DNA from: Desulfobacteraceae bacterium
GTDB lineage: Bacteria > Desulfobacterota > Desulfobacteria > Desulfobacterales > JAABSP01
Direction: 5' to 3'
Length of the DNA: 46,029 bases
Assembly: GCA_011389855.1 (NCBI GenBank)
Contig: JAABTM010000007.1
Location: forward strand, 1-46,029
Positions 9,111 through 16,693 of this stretch are shown one piece after another. Within the stretch, counting starts at the first letter, position 1; each line of letters starts with the position of its first letter. The translations under genes were made by a program, and so were the position numbers. The notes beneath the pieces are model-generated. The model saw nothing but the letters and a program-made list of their open reading frames with translations, was not told the DNA's origin and searched no databases.

Positions 9111-10373
9111 ATGGCCTACGCCCACCCGTTCATCGACATCCTTTTCCTGATCGCGGTTCTCGTCCTGTGGGTCATGATCTTTTACCAGTTGTTTTTCACA
9201 TACGCCGGCTATATTTACCGGCGACGTACGCTGATGGAGAAAAAGCGATTCGCCGGAAAGGGCATGGACGATCTGCCCCCCGTGTCGATTCTCATACCGG
9301 CCCACAACGAGGCCCTGGTGATCGAAAAAACCCTGGAGGCCATGCGGGCCCTGATCTATCCTCCGGAGCGGCTGGAAATCATCGTCATTGACGACGGATC
9401 AACCGACGATACGGCGCGCATCGTTCAACGCATTTCCAAAATCGATGCACGGGTGCGCCTTTTCAGCGTGCCGCCGGAGGAAGCGACCCAGGGAAAATCA
9501 CACGCCCTCAACCTGGGACTTAAAACCGCCGCCCATGACCTCATCGCGGTCTATGACGCCGACAACCGGCCCGAACCCGAGGCCCTGAAATTTTTGGCGA
9601 CCGCTTTGGTGGACAAACCGGAACTGGTTTCCGTTTTCGGCAAATTCCGCACCCTGAACAAACAGCGGAACCTGTTGACCCGCTTCATCAACATTGAAAC
9701 CCTGTCGTTCCAGTACATGGTCCAGGCCGGGCGCTACCTGGTTTCCGGCATCGCCATCCTTCCCGGCACCAATTTCATCATCCGGCGGGAGGCGGTGACA
9801 AAAAGCGGCGGATGGGACGAAGCCGCACTCACGGAGGACACGGAACTGAGCATCCGGCTCTACGAACAAGGCTATGAGATCAAATTCCTTCCCTACGCCG
9901 TTACCTGGGAAGAAGAACCAGAGAGATGGGGAACCTGGCTCCGTCAGCGCACCCGATGGGTGCGCGGAAATTTTTATGTGCTGCGAAAATACCTCCTGCC
10001 CTCGTTTCGATTCCGGAAGCGAAGCCTCACAATGGAGCTGATCTATCTGTTTTTGCTTTATTATCTGTTTCTTGTCTCCATCCTGCTGTCGCACCTGTTT
10101 TTCATCGCCTCGAGCCTGGGGTGGATCGCGGTCCTTTCGCCCGGCCCCTATTTCGCGGTCTGGGCGTGCGCCTTCGCCCTTTTCGTGGTGGAACTGAGCC
10201 TGACCGCGGCATATGACGACGAACTCACCCTCGCCAACATCGGCGTCATCCTGCTGATGTATTTCACCTACTGTCAGGCCTGGATAATTCTTGTATTCCG
10301 CGCCATCTACCAGGAATTTCGCCGGAAAGGAAAGGCTGAATGGGAAAAGACCCGACGATTCGGAACCGAATAA
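9111..10373 (+). CDS. Processive family 2 glycosyltransferase (PgaC/IcaA/cellulose-synthase-like)
   Basis: A 420-residue inner-membrane polymerase that would link nucleotide sugars into a chain and pass it across the membrane. An N-terminal membrane helix (residues 7-32) precedes the GT-A domain with all processive GT2 signatures: VIDDGSTDD (D94, D95), DAD (D149-D151), TED (T241-D243, catalytic base D243) and QRTRW (Q279-W283). Three or four membrane segments follow after residue 310. No PilZ domain or c-di-GMP site is visible, unlike bacterial cellulose synthase. The gene is 6 bases after the giant hydrolase/deacetylase gene, and the next gene starts inside its 3' end, so it is the core of the operon. 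Polymers from close relatives are beta-linked GlcNAc or hyaluronan-like. The epimerase downstream raises the possibility of a ManNAc-containing product. Confidence 0.9.
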   Translation: MAYAHPFIDILFLIAVLVLWVMIFYQLFFTYAGYIYRRRTLMEKKRFAGKGMDDLPPVSILIPAHNEALVIEKTLEAMRALIYPPERLEIIVIDDGSTDDTARIVQRISKIDARVRLFSVPPEEATQGKSHALNLGLKTAAHDLIAVYDADNRPEPEALKFLATALVDKPELVSVFGKFRTLNKQRNLLTRFINIETLSFQYMVQAGRYLVSGIAILPGTNFIIRREAVTKSGGWDEAALTEDTELSIRLYEQGYEIKFLPYAVTWEEEPERWGTWLRQRTRWVRGNFYVLRKYLLPSFRFRKRSLTMELIYLFLLYYLFLVSILLSHLFFIASSLGWIAVLSPGPYFAVWACAFALFVVELSLTAAYDDELTLANIGVILLMYFTYCQAWIILVFRAIYQEFRRKGKAEWEKTRRFGTE

Positions 10374-11206
10374 ACCGGGCGGCGCCGGCCGCACTGGTCG
10401 CGATATGTCTGATCTTGTGGTCGGTGAACGGACGCGCGGCCGATGAGGCCCAGGCCCCTGAATCCCCTTTTTGGGGCGAGATCTACGGCGCCACCGTGGC
10501 GACGGACGCGGAAGACGGCAATGTGACCAGCGATCCTTTCCTTCGCTTTGGCGTCCATTTGTTCGACCTCGGGGGACGGCCGGTCGACCTGTACGCCAAG
10601 GCCCGGTTCTACCACGACACCGAAGCCAATTTCTGGAACAACAAATGGCAATTGGGCGGAGGCGTCCGCTGTTTTCCCCTGGCGGACCATGGATTGGTCT
10701 TGTTCCTGGAGTATCTGTACGCCGAATACACCGGACGGGAACGAGCCCGGGAACCGGGCCCGGATGAGTCCGGTCAATTCGACGCCGAAGGGGGCGCGGC
10801 CTATTGGGGGTGGTTCGGCCCGGCGCCCTGGTCAATCAGCGGCGCGGAATTCTACATGCCGTTTACCGGCTGGCGGGAGGTCTATGCGGACGCCATCTAT
10901 TACGAGCGGGACCACGACAACTTCATCGGAACATTGGACCATAAAGAAGGGGTGTATTTATCCAAAATGGGAGAGGCGACCTTAGACGCCTATCTTGCAA
11001 TCGAAGCCGGACTAGATGCCAACGACGACCCTTGGAATCATTACATTAAAGGCGGACCGGGATTTCGAATCACGCCGTTTTCCGGTCTCGATTTGAAGGT
11101 GAGTTTCGAATATTTTATAGGGCGTTACACGCAAGGAGGATACGGCGACGTGGATCGCGACATCGCCGATTTGAAGGTGACGGCCTCTTTTTGGAGGGGA
11201 TGGTAG
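10340..11206 (+). CDS. Outer-membrane beta-barrel protein of the EPS locus
   Basis: A 288-residue protein that begins inside the end of the GT2 gene, which indicates translational coupling. Residues 1-34 are a Sec signal peptide, with cleavage likely after GRA before ADEAQ. The mature part is rich in aromatic and glycine residues in short alternating strands (KARFYHD, LFLEYLYAEY, ADAIYYERDHDNF, LKVSFEYFIGRYTQGGYG) and ends in an aromatic residue (SFWRGW), as outer-membrane barrels do. No TPR domain is present, so it is much smaller than PgaA or BcsC. Its position suggests it is the export pore or a barrel that supports export. I do not recognise the family; YaiO-like or unassigned barrels are alternatives. 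Confidence 0.75.
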   Translation: MGKDPTIRNRINRAAPAALVAICLILWSVNGRAADEAQAPESPFWGEIYGATVATDAEDGNVTSDPFLRFGVHLFDLGGRPVDLYAKARFYHDTEANFWNNKWQLGGGVRCFPLADHGLVLFLEYLYAEYTGRERAREPGPDESGQFDAEGGAAYWGWFGPAPWSISGAEFYMPFTGWREVYADAIYYERDHDNFIGTLDHKEGVYLSKMGEATLDAYLAIEAGLDANDDPWNHYIKGGPGFRITPFSGLDLKVSFEYFIGRYTQGGYGDVDRDIADLKVTASFWRGW

Positions 11207-11208
11207 TC

Positions 11209-12345
11209 ATGAACCGACCTCGACGATTGCTGTTTGTGTTCGGCACCCGGCCCGAAGCCATCAAGCTGGCGCCGGTCATCGATATGGCAAAAAGAGAAAA
11301 AGACCGGTTTGAAACCCAAGTGGCGGTCACGGCCCAGCACCGGGGCATGCTGGACGATGTGCTGGACGTTTTCGGCATCCGGCCGGACGCGGATTTGGAT
11401 CTCATGCGACCCGGCCAGTCGCTGTTTTATCTGACGTCGGCCATCGTCCGGGAAATGGAGGGTGTGTTGGAGCGATTCAGCCCGGACGTCGTTATCGTCC
11501 AGGGGGACACAACCACAGCATTCGCCGCGGCTTTGGCCGGTTTTTACTCCCATAAAAAAGTGGCGCATGTGGAGGCCGGTCTCCGGACCGACGATAAAGC
11601 CATGCCCTTTCCCGAAGAAATCAATCGGCGATTGGTCTCCTCCGTGGCGGATTATCATTTCGCCCCCACCGATTCGGCCCGTCGGAACCTGCTCGAGGAA
11701 GGCGTTCCGGACGGCAACGTCCATGTGACCGGCAATACAGTCATCGACGCCTTGCTGGGGGTTCTCGAACGGCATCCGGCCGACGGCCCTTGCCCGATAG
11801 ACGAACCCGCGTCCATCTTCGCCGCCTATGAGCGGGTCATCCTGATCACCGGACATCGCCGGGAGAATTTCGGACCGCCGTTCCAGGCAATCTGGACGGC
11901 GCTCGCGGCATCCGCGCGGAAAAACCCGGGGGTCGCGTTTGTCTACCCGGTCCATCCCAACCCCAGCGTAACCGACCGGGTGCGGCGAGTGCTCAAAGAC
12001 TTGCCCAACTGCTTTCTCCTGCCCCCCCTCCCCTATCCGGCCTTTTGCTGGTGCATGGCCCGATGCCGTCTGATTGTCACCGATTCAGGGGGCATCCAGG
12101 AAGAGGCGCCGGCTCTCGGGAAGCCGGTCTTGGTGACCCGACGGGTAACGGAACGGCCGGAAGCGGCAGCGGCGGGAATGGTCAAGCTGGTGGGCGACGA
12201 TGGCGGGGCCATCCAAAGCTGGATTCAGCGGTTGCTGGACGACCCGGATTGTTATGCGGAGATGGCGAAAGGCGGCAGTCCTTACGGCGATGGCCGCGCG
12301 GCGGAAAGAATTCTGAACATCTTAAAAAATGAGGAGACCCCATGA
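11209..12345 (+). CDS. wecB: UDP-N-acetylglucosamine 2-epimerase (non-hydrolysing)
   Basis: A 378-residue enzyme that converts UDP-GlcNAc to UDP-ManNAc in the cytoplasm. Three start codons lie close together (TTG 11191, ATG 11200, ATG 11209). ATG 11209 is best placed, 8 bases after GGAGGGGA, and begins the family N-terminus (NRPRRLLFVFGTRPEAIKL). Other WecB marks are VQGDTTTAFAAALA, KKVAHVEAGLRT, the GHRREN motif and SGGIQEEAPALGKPVLV. The gene follows the barrel gene directly and overlaps the next start by ATGA. In this operon it most likely feeds a ManNAc or ManNAc-derived residue to the polymer. No UDP-ManNAc dehydrogenase is in the window, so conversion to ManNAcA is not supported here. 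Confidence 0.93.
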   Translation: MNRPRRLLFVFGTRPEAIKLAPVIDMAKREKDRFETQVAVTAQHRGMLDDVLDVFGIRPDADLDLMRPGQSLFYLTSAIVREMEGVLERFSPDVVIVQGDTTTAFAAALAGFYSHKKVAHVEAGLRTDDKAMPFPEEINRRLVSSVADYHFAPTDSARRNLLEEGVPDGNVHVTGNTVIDALLGVLERHPADGPCPIDEPASIFAAYERVILITGHRRENFGPPFQAIWTALAASARKNPGVAFVYPVHPNPSVTDRVRRVLKDLPNCFLLPPLPYPAFCWCMARCRLIVTDSGGIQEEAPALGKPVLVTRRVTERPEAAAAGMVKLVGDDGGAIQSWIQRLLDDPDCYAEMAKGGSPYGDGRAAERILNILKNEETP

Positions 12346-13472
12346 ACTGGACATCGATACACGATCAATTTGAAATCAACCGGGAAAAAATCTGGCTGAA
12401 CAACTGCGGGACCGTGCCGGCCGGCAACCATGCCGTAAAGGCGGTGACCGACTTCATGGAAGGCTATGCAGAACTGGGGACGTTGAACCCGTCGGGCAAT
12501 CCGAACCGCATTCGGGCCGATATCAAGACCCTTCTGGCGGGCCTCTTGAACTGCCACATCGACGAACTGGGCCTCATCCATCATACCGCCGAGGGAATGA
12601 ACTTCATCTCCCACGGCCTGCCCTTCTCGCCGGGGGACGAGGTCATTCTCCTGGAAAACGAATACCCGAGCAACGTCTACCCCTGGCGTCATCTCCGGGA
12701 AAAAGGCGTCACCCTTAGCACGACGCCCATGGAAACCACGCCGGAGGACTTTTTAGAATCACTGAAAAAGCGGATCACCCAACGGACCAGGGTGATCGCT
12801 ATTTCCGCCGTCCACTGGTGTACGGGCATGCCGCTGCCGGTTCATGATGTTGGGCGATTGTGCCGGGAGCGGGGGATCTATTTCGTGCTGGACGGGGCCC
12901 AGGGGGTGGGGATGCAGCCCATCGACGTCAAGCGGGACTGCATCGATTTCATGGCCTTTTCCGCATGGAAATGGCTCACGGGCCCAATTGGATTAGGCGG
13001 GCTCTATATCGCCCGGGAGCGGCTGGATTCCATCAAACCGATTTTTGTCGGCACGGACTCGGTGGTGGACGACGAAGCCTATCTCCCCTACAAGGACGAC
13101 CTCAAGCCCTCGGTGGACCGGTTCACGATTTCGACTCCCAACATCTGCGACTGGGTCTATTTCCTGGCATCGCTCCGGTTTCTGGACGAGATCGGTTTCG
13201 ACGCGGTCCGGGAGCGGATCTTCGATTTGAGCCGGCGTCTGTCCGACGGGCTCACCGGCCTCGGATACCGGGTGCTGGCGTCGGATTTTCCACGCCATCC
13301 CACGGGGATCGTGGTATTTGAAAAGGATGGAATTTCAACGGATGCGATTTTTCAGCGCTTGAAGGAAAACGGCGTCGTAGCGGCCCGGCGGCTGGACCGG
13401 GTCCGTCTTTCGCCTCATGTCTACCTGCTGCCGGAGCAGATTGACGAGGCGCTGTCCGTGCTGGAGGCTTAG
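12342..13472 (+). CDS. Class V PLP-dependent aminotransferase / cysteine-desulfurase-like enzyme
   Basis: A 376-residue fold-type I PLP enzyme that starts in the ATGA overlap with wecB and has GAGGAG 5 bases before its ATG. Residues typical of class V are visible: NNCGTVPAG near the N-terminus, an Asp/Gln pair in FVLDGAQGVGMQP that contacts the cofactor, and the Schiff-base Lys in AFSAWKWLTGP. The C-terminal small domain is complete. The conserved Cys loop of true NifS/IscS enzymes is not evident, so an aminotransferase, lyase or isopenicillin-N-epimerase-like role fits better. It is the last gene of the exopolysaccharide block on this strand. It may make an amino sugar or amino acid decoration, but the substrate cannot be read from sequence. 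Confidence 0.82.
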   Translation: MNWTSIHDQFEINREKIWLNNCGTVPAGNHAVKAVTDFMEGYAELGTLNPSGNPNRIRADIKTLLAGLLNCHIDELGLIHHTAEGMNFISHGLPFSPGDEVILLENEYPSNVYPWRHLREKGVTLSTTPMETTPEDFLESLKKRITQRTRVIAISAVHWCTGMPLPVHDVGRLCRERGIYFVLDGAQGVGMQPIDVKRDCIDFMAFSAWKWLTGPIGLGGLYIARERLDSIKPIFVGTDSVVDDEAYLPYKDDLKPSVDRFTISTPNICDWVYFLASLRFLDEIGFDAVRERIFDLSRRLSDGLTGLGYRVLASDFPRHPTGIVVFEKDGISTDAIFQRLKENGVVAARRLDRVRLSPHVYLLPEQIDEALSVLEA

Positions 13473-13561
13473 AGTGTTATTCGGTTAACTGCTAACAGCT
13501 CTTTCACCGTTTTCAACTCTCCGAAGCGAGTTGCGCCACTACCGCCTCGGCAGGCTTGAAT

Positions 13562-13969
13562 TCATATAAACACGGCCGGCGACACATGAAAACGATCGGC
13601 CAAGGCGCGAACTTGTCTGACGGAAAGTTCTGTTCTACCGCTGATGACGTCCGAAACCGCCTCTTCAGAGCCGATTTCCGGCAGATCGGACGCTTCAAGT
13701 CCGTGCTCTTCCATAAAATGACAAAGCATTTCGATGGCGTCGCAGTCCGGCATCGAGAGGTGTCGTTCCTCATAAGAATGGATAACCGTACCGAGCGCGT
13801 CAAGCAATCCGTAAAGCGGGTGCCGATCATCCGTTCCGACTTCGTCAATCAGACGGTTAAGGAATTTGATCGCCCTGTCATATTCTTCTTCACCGCTAAT
13901 TGAGAAAAGGTAGCTGATTGGCCCCCAATATTCTCTGATGCTTTCAGTTGTAATGTTCATTTTTTCCAT
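13562..13969 (-). CDS. higA: HigA-type antitoxin (YgjM-like, HTH)
   Basis: A 135-residue antitoxin and autorepressor of the E. coli YgjM/HigA type. It would neutralise the HigB ribonuclease encoded just before it and bind its own promoter. The C-terminal half carries an XRE-like helix-turn-helix ending in LEASDLPEIGSEEAVSDVIS and ADRFHVSPAVFI, the signature ending of this subfamily. The N-terminal half is acidic and helical (EEEYDRAIKFLNRLIDEV). Two starts are possible: ATG 13969, or ATG 13960, which overlaps the toxin stop as ATGA. The upstream GGGGA fits 13969 better by spacing. It is the downstream gene of the pair, as in higBA. It lies convergent with the end of the exopolysaccharide genes, a plausible acquired insertion at an operon edge. 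Confidence 0.88.
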   Translation of the reverse strand: MEKMNITTESIREYWGPISYLFSISGEEEYDRAIKFLNRLIDEVGTDDRHPLYGLLDALGTVIHSYEERHLSMPDCDAIEMLCHFMEEHGLEASDLPEIGSEEAVSDVISGRTELSVRQVRALADRFHVSPAVFI

Positions 13970-14244
13970 GTTCCCCTGTCATACTCCGAATGTGTAAGGA
14001 CATGGCGAATGTACACCTTGCCTCTGTTAAAATGAACCGATGCAATCAGACGGTATTTGTTCCCGCCGATGTCGAAAACAATCAAATCGCCAACCTTATC
14101 GGCCGTCGGAAACGTCGAACGGAGATCGCTAAAACTTGAGAACGCACTGTTTTTCACAGCTTTGAACCAACGGGAAAGTGGTCCCTCGCTGTCAGGATGT
14201 TTTTCCCAGAACATCTGCAACGCTCTCCGGCTGATAATATGCAT
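13957..14244 (-). CDS. higB: HigB-type toxin (RelE-like mRNA interferase, YgjN-like)
   Basis: A 95-residue RelE-superfamily toxin that would cut mRNA on the ribosome. I prefer ATG 14244 (MHIISRRALQMFWEKHPDSE) to the GTG at 14268, because family members begin with this short strand-helix. Diagnostic segments are ALQMFWEKHPDSEGPL, the middle FPTADKVGDLIVFDIGGNKY and the C-terminal RHVLTHSEYDRG, all in the order of YgjN. The frame is intact with no stop or shift, so the toxin should be active if expressed. It overlaps the antitoxin gene by a few bases. The GC content looks lower than in the citrate synthase next door, consistent with horizontal acquisition. Confidence 0.9.
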   Translation of the reverse strand: MHIISRRALQMFWEKHPDSEGPLSRWFKAVKNSAFSSFSDLRSTFPTADKVGDLIVFDIGGNKYRLIASVHFNRGKVYIRHVLTHSEYDRGTWKK

Positions 14245-14274
14245 GCGGATTTCCGCCTTGATCCTCACTCGCTC

Positions 14275-14312
14275 AAAAAAAACCGGATCATCCCTTGAAG
14301 CGGATGATCCGG
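14275..14312 (-). terminator. Rho-independent terminator after the Fur-family gene
   Basis: Read on the minus strand, CCGGATCATCC (14312-14302) pairs perfectly with GGATGATCCGG (14293-14283) around an 8-base loop, followed by eight T residues (14282-14275). It lies 28 bases after the fur-like stop codon and immediately before the toxin gene, separating the two transcripts. Confidence 0.93.
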
Positions 14313-14340
14313 AGGTTATGCTTTATCCGCGCACATGCCG

Positions 14341-14802
14341 CTACCAGCGGGACGCCGCCTTCTCCAGGCAGTCCGGACATAATCCCATGAATTCAAGGCG
14401 GTGGCCCATGACCTTGTATTCGGTGGCGCCCAGAAGCTTTTCCTCGATGTTGTCGAGCGATTTCAGGGGCGCGTCGTCCAGCCGGTCGCAGTTGATGCAC
14501 CGGATGTGGTAGTGCTTTTCTGGCACGCCGTCGAACCGCATGAGGCTGCCGCTCAGCTCCAGCTTCTGGATCTCGCCCACTTCCGAGAGGATCTCCAGGT
14601 TCCGGTAGACCGTCCCCAGGCTGACGCGCGGCAGTTTCCGGCGGACCATCTCGTAGACCTCGTCGGCGCTGGGATGCGTGTTGTTCTCCCGCAAGGTCTC
14701 CAGGATGACCCGCCGCTGCCGGGTCATGCGAAGTTTCCGATCCTTGGCGCCCGACGCGCCGCCATTTGAAGCCAGGGCGCCGGCATCTTCGGGTCTTTCC
14801 AT
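14341..14802 (-). CDS. Fur-family metalloregulator, PerR-like
   Basis: A 153-residue Fur-superfamily repressor that starts at ATG 14802, only 2 bases after the citrate synthase stop. A longer frame to 14850 exists but would overlap citrate synthase. The winged helix includes MTRQRRVILETL and HPSADEVYEMVRRKLPRVSL, with GTVYRNLEIL as the recognition helix. The regulatory metal-site residues are visible in LMRFDGVPEKHYHIRC: an Asp at the position that is Asp in PerR and usually Glu in Fur, then HxH. Structural zinc Cys pairs are CINC and CPDC. On these grounds it is more PerR-like (peroxide sensing) than Fur-like. Coupling to gltA is unusual: it suggests a link between central carbon flux and oxidative or iron stress. 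Confidence 0.88.
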   Translation of the reverse strand: MERPEDAGALASNGGASGAKDRKLRMTRQRRVILETLRENNTHPSADEVYEMVRRKLPRVSLGTVYRNLEILSEVGEIQKLELSGSLMRFDGVPEKHYHIRCINCDRLDDAPLKSLDNIEEKLLGATEYKVMGHRLEFMGLCPDCLEKAASRW

Positions 14803-14804
14803 GA

Positions 14805-15992
14805 CTAACGCTTCTCGATCGGCGCCCACGAACACTCCTCCGGGCCGCAATAATCACCCACATAGTCCGACTTCGGCCGGTAAAGCGTGGGTTTGGCCTC
14901 GGCCCCGCCGAACTGTTCCTCCAGCACATGGGCCACCCACCCCGCCACCCGGGAGATGGCGAAGATCGGGGTGAACATCTCCGTGGGAAATCCCATGGTA
15001 TGATATAAGGAAGCGCTGTAGAAATCGACGTTGGCGAAGATGTCCTTGCCCTTCCGCTCCTTGAAGGCGGCCTTGGCCTTGATCTCCAGCTCCCTGGAGA
15101 TTTCGTACCATTGGGTTTCGCCCGTTTTTTCCCCCATCTGCCGGGACATGGGGGCCAGGATCAGCGCCCGGGGATCGTCCGTATCGTAGACCGCATGACC
15201 CAGCCCCATGATCTTCCCGCCCGAATCGAGCTGACGGGTCACGTAGGATTCCACGTTGCCGATGTCGCCGATCTCCTTGAGCATCTTCATTACCCGGGTA
15301 TTGGCCCCGCCGTGGAGGGCGCCGGAAAGCGATCCGACGGCGCCGGCCACCGCCGCATGGATATGGGCCAGAGTGGAGGCCACTCCCCGGGCCGCGAAGG
15401 TGGAGGCGTTGAAGGAGTGCTCGGCGTGCATCACCAGGCAGGCGTCGAAAAACCGGGTCGCCTCGTCGCTGGGCCGCTCGCCGAAAAACATGTAGAGGAA
15501 ATTGGCGGCGTGATCCAGATCGTCCAGGGGATCGAGCACCGGTTTGCCCTCCTTTATCCGCCGCCAGGCGGCCAGGACGGTGGGCAGTTTGGCGATGAGG
15601 CGCAGCCCCATCCTTTCGGCCGCGTCCCGTGATCCGTCCTCCACATCCGGGTCATGGTTGGCCAGCATGGGAACCGCGCCCTGGAGAATGTCCATGGGCA
15701 GGGACGACGCCGGACGGGTCTTCAGGGCGTCGACCACTTCCGGGGGAATCGCCCGCTCCCCCACCAGTCGGGCTTTGAAATCGGTCAGCGCCGTTTTCGA
15801 CGGAAGGCTTTCGAACAACAGCAGGTGGATCACCTCTTCAAAGGCGGCGAATTCCGCCAGATCCCCGATGCTGTAGCCGCGGTAGATAAGTTTTCCCTGA
15901 TCGCCGATCACGTTGCTGATTTTGGTGCTGGCGATCACCACATTCCGGAGGCCGGTGTCTCTAATCGACGGCGCGGGGGCGCATTCTTCCAT
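14805..15992 (-). CDS. gltA: Citrate synthase (type I, Si-type)
   Basis: A 395-residue citrate synthase that condenses acetyl-CoA and oxaloacetate. ATG 15992 was chosen because GGAGGAG lies a few bases upstream; an in-frame start at 16055 has no binding site and adds unmatched sequence. The active-site regions are present: GALHGGANTRVMKM (first His), LGHAVYDTDDPRA (second His), the catalytic Asp in NVDFYSASLYHTMGF, and the late Arg in AISRVAGWVAHVLEE. The second His motif reads GHAVY, where most homologues have GHRVY. The length matches short bacterial citrate or 2-methylcitrate synthases, and I cannot separate those two by eye. The fur-like gene follows within 2 bases. Confidence 0.93.
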   Translation of the reverse strand: MEECAPAPSIRDTGLRNVVIASTKISNVIGDQGKLIYRGYSIGDLAEFAAFEEVIHLLLFESLPSKTALTDFKARLVGERAIPPEVVDALKTRPASSLPMDILQGAVPMLANHDPDVEDGSRDAAERMGLRLIAKLPTVLAAWRRIKEGKPVLDPLDDLDHAANFLYMFFGERPSDEATRFFDACLVMHAEHSFNASTFAARGVASTLAHIHAAVAGAVGSLSGALHGGANTRVMKMLKEIGDIGNVESYVTRQLDSGGKIMGLGHAVYDTDDPRALILAPMSRQMGEKTGETQWYEISRELEIKAKAAFKERKGKDIFANVDFYSASLYHTMGFPTEMFTPIFAISRVAGWVAHVLEEQFGGAEAKPTLYRPKSDYVGDYCGPEECSWAPIEKR

Positions 15993-16088
15993 GGTTTTTT
16001 CTCCTCCCTCGGTCCCCTGGATTATCGGGGATGCCGAATCAATGGGCGTGTGCATCGGTTCCGGGCAATGACGGTTGGATCGTCGGAA

Positions 16089-16313
16089 TCAAATGTCGAT
16101 CCACATATCGGCTTCATTTCCGCAGGTGGAGCAGGTGGCGGCGCCCTTTACCTTTTTCTTCTCCCCCTGTTCTTCGACCCGATCCGCCTCCGGGGGCGTC
16201 GGCGCTTCTTTTTCAGGTTCCACCTCGGGCAGGGAACAGGTGACGACCATCTCCGCTTCGTTTCCACAGTTTTCGCATTTACACACCTGTTTTTTCTGAA
16301 TTGTCTCGGCCAT
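16089..16313 (-). CDS. Small double zinc-ribbon-like protein
   Basis: A 74-residue protein with strong start evidence: ATG 16313 preceded by AAGGAG. Two similar Cys modules flank an acidic, proline-rich linker: CKCENCGNEAEM near the N-terminus and CSTCGNEADMWIDI at the C-terminus. The repeated CGNEA.M motif suggests internal duplication, each half giving a CxxC half-knuckle, so one zinc or iron site could be shared by the two ends. I do not recognise a named family. It lies 96 bases upstream of citrate synthase on the same strand and could be the first gene of that operon. It resembles small rubredoxin or zinc-ribbon proteins of anaerobes, but function is unknown. Confidence 0.75.
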   Translation of the reverse strand: MAETIQKKQVCKCENCGNEAEMVVTCSLPEVEPEKEAPTPPEADRVEEQGEKKKVKGAATCSTCGNEADMWIDI

Positions 16314-16397
16314 TTTTTTCTCCTTAATGTATGGGTGTTGAAATGATGGGTGTTGAAATGTTTTGTTTCGTTTGGCTCGAAGGCCATAGGGTCTAAT

Positions 16398-16427
16398 GTC
16401 ATAGTGTCTATGGCTGTCGATTGTCAA
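16398..16427 (-). promoter_or_regulatory. Sigma-70-type promoter for the zinc-ribbon gene
   Basis: On the minus strand TTGACA (16427-16422) and TATGAC (16403-16398) are separated by 18 bases, about 85 bases upstream of the zinc-ribbon ATG. The -35 is perfect, the -10 moderate. Confidence 0.55.
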
Positions 16428-16520
16428 GCAATAACGATTATAGACAAAACCGGCCCGGTTTTCAACCCCAAGTTGATCCCGGGTTGATCATCGAGGATCG
16501 GTTCCCAATCCTCATCGTTC

Positions 16521-16549
16521 TTGACACACCTTTGTTTTTGGACTAATTT
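16521..16549 (+). promoter_or_regulatory. Sigma-70-type promoter upstream of the Pfa-like genes
   Basis: TTGACA (16521-16526), a 17-base spacer and TAATTT (16544-16549), about 145 bases before the PfaD ATG. A second TTGACA at 16621 lacks a well-spaced -10. Confidence 0.5.
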
Positions 16550-16693
16550 AAGTGATTTTAACGGCATCCTTTATCGGGGCGTTGAGCAGCTTCGCCCCCA
16601 AATCGCAATATATTGGGACCTTGACATAAGATTGCAATATATTTAGGCGTCATAATCGATGACGCACCTCGCCCGCCGCGCAGCGTACGATAC

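Larger units (their letters stand above)
16314..16693. other. Divergent regulatory region between the zinc-ribbon gene and the Pfa-like operon
   Basis: These 380 bases hold no gene but much structure. There is a 15-base tandem duplication (TGGGTGTTGAAATG units, about 16331-16360), promoters on both strands (listed separately), a perfect palindrome AAAACCGG-C-CCGGTTTT at 16446-16462, and an inverted repeat GAGGAT/ATCCTC at 16493-16513. GCAATATATT occurs twice, at 16605-16614 and 16634-16643. The last pair lies just before the PfaD start and could bind a regulator. Confidence 0.6.

Noticed and set aside
16621-16649. TTGACA at 16621 as promoter of pfaD
   Set aside because: The 17-base spacer leads to TAGGCG and other spacings fit worse. 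The TTGACA at 16521 has a proper -10.
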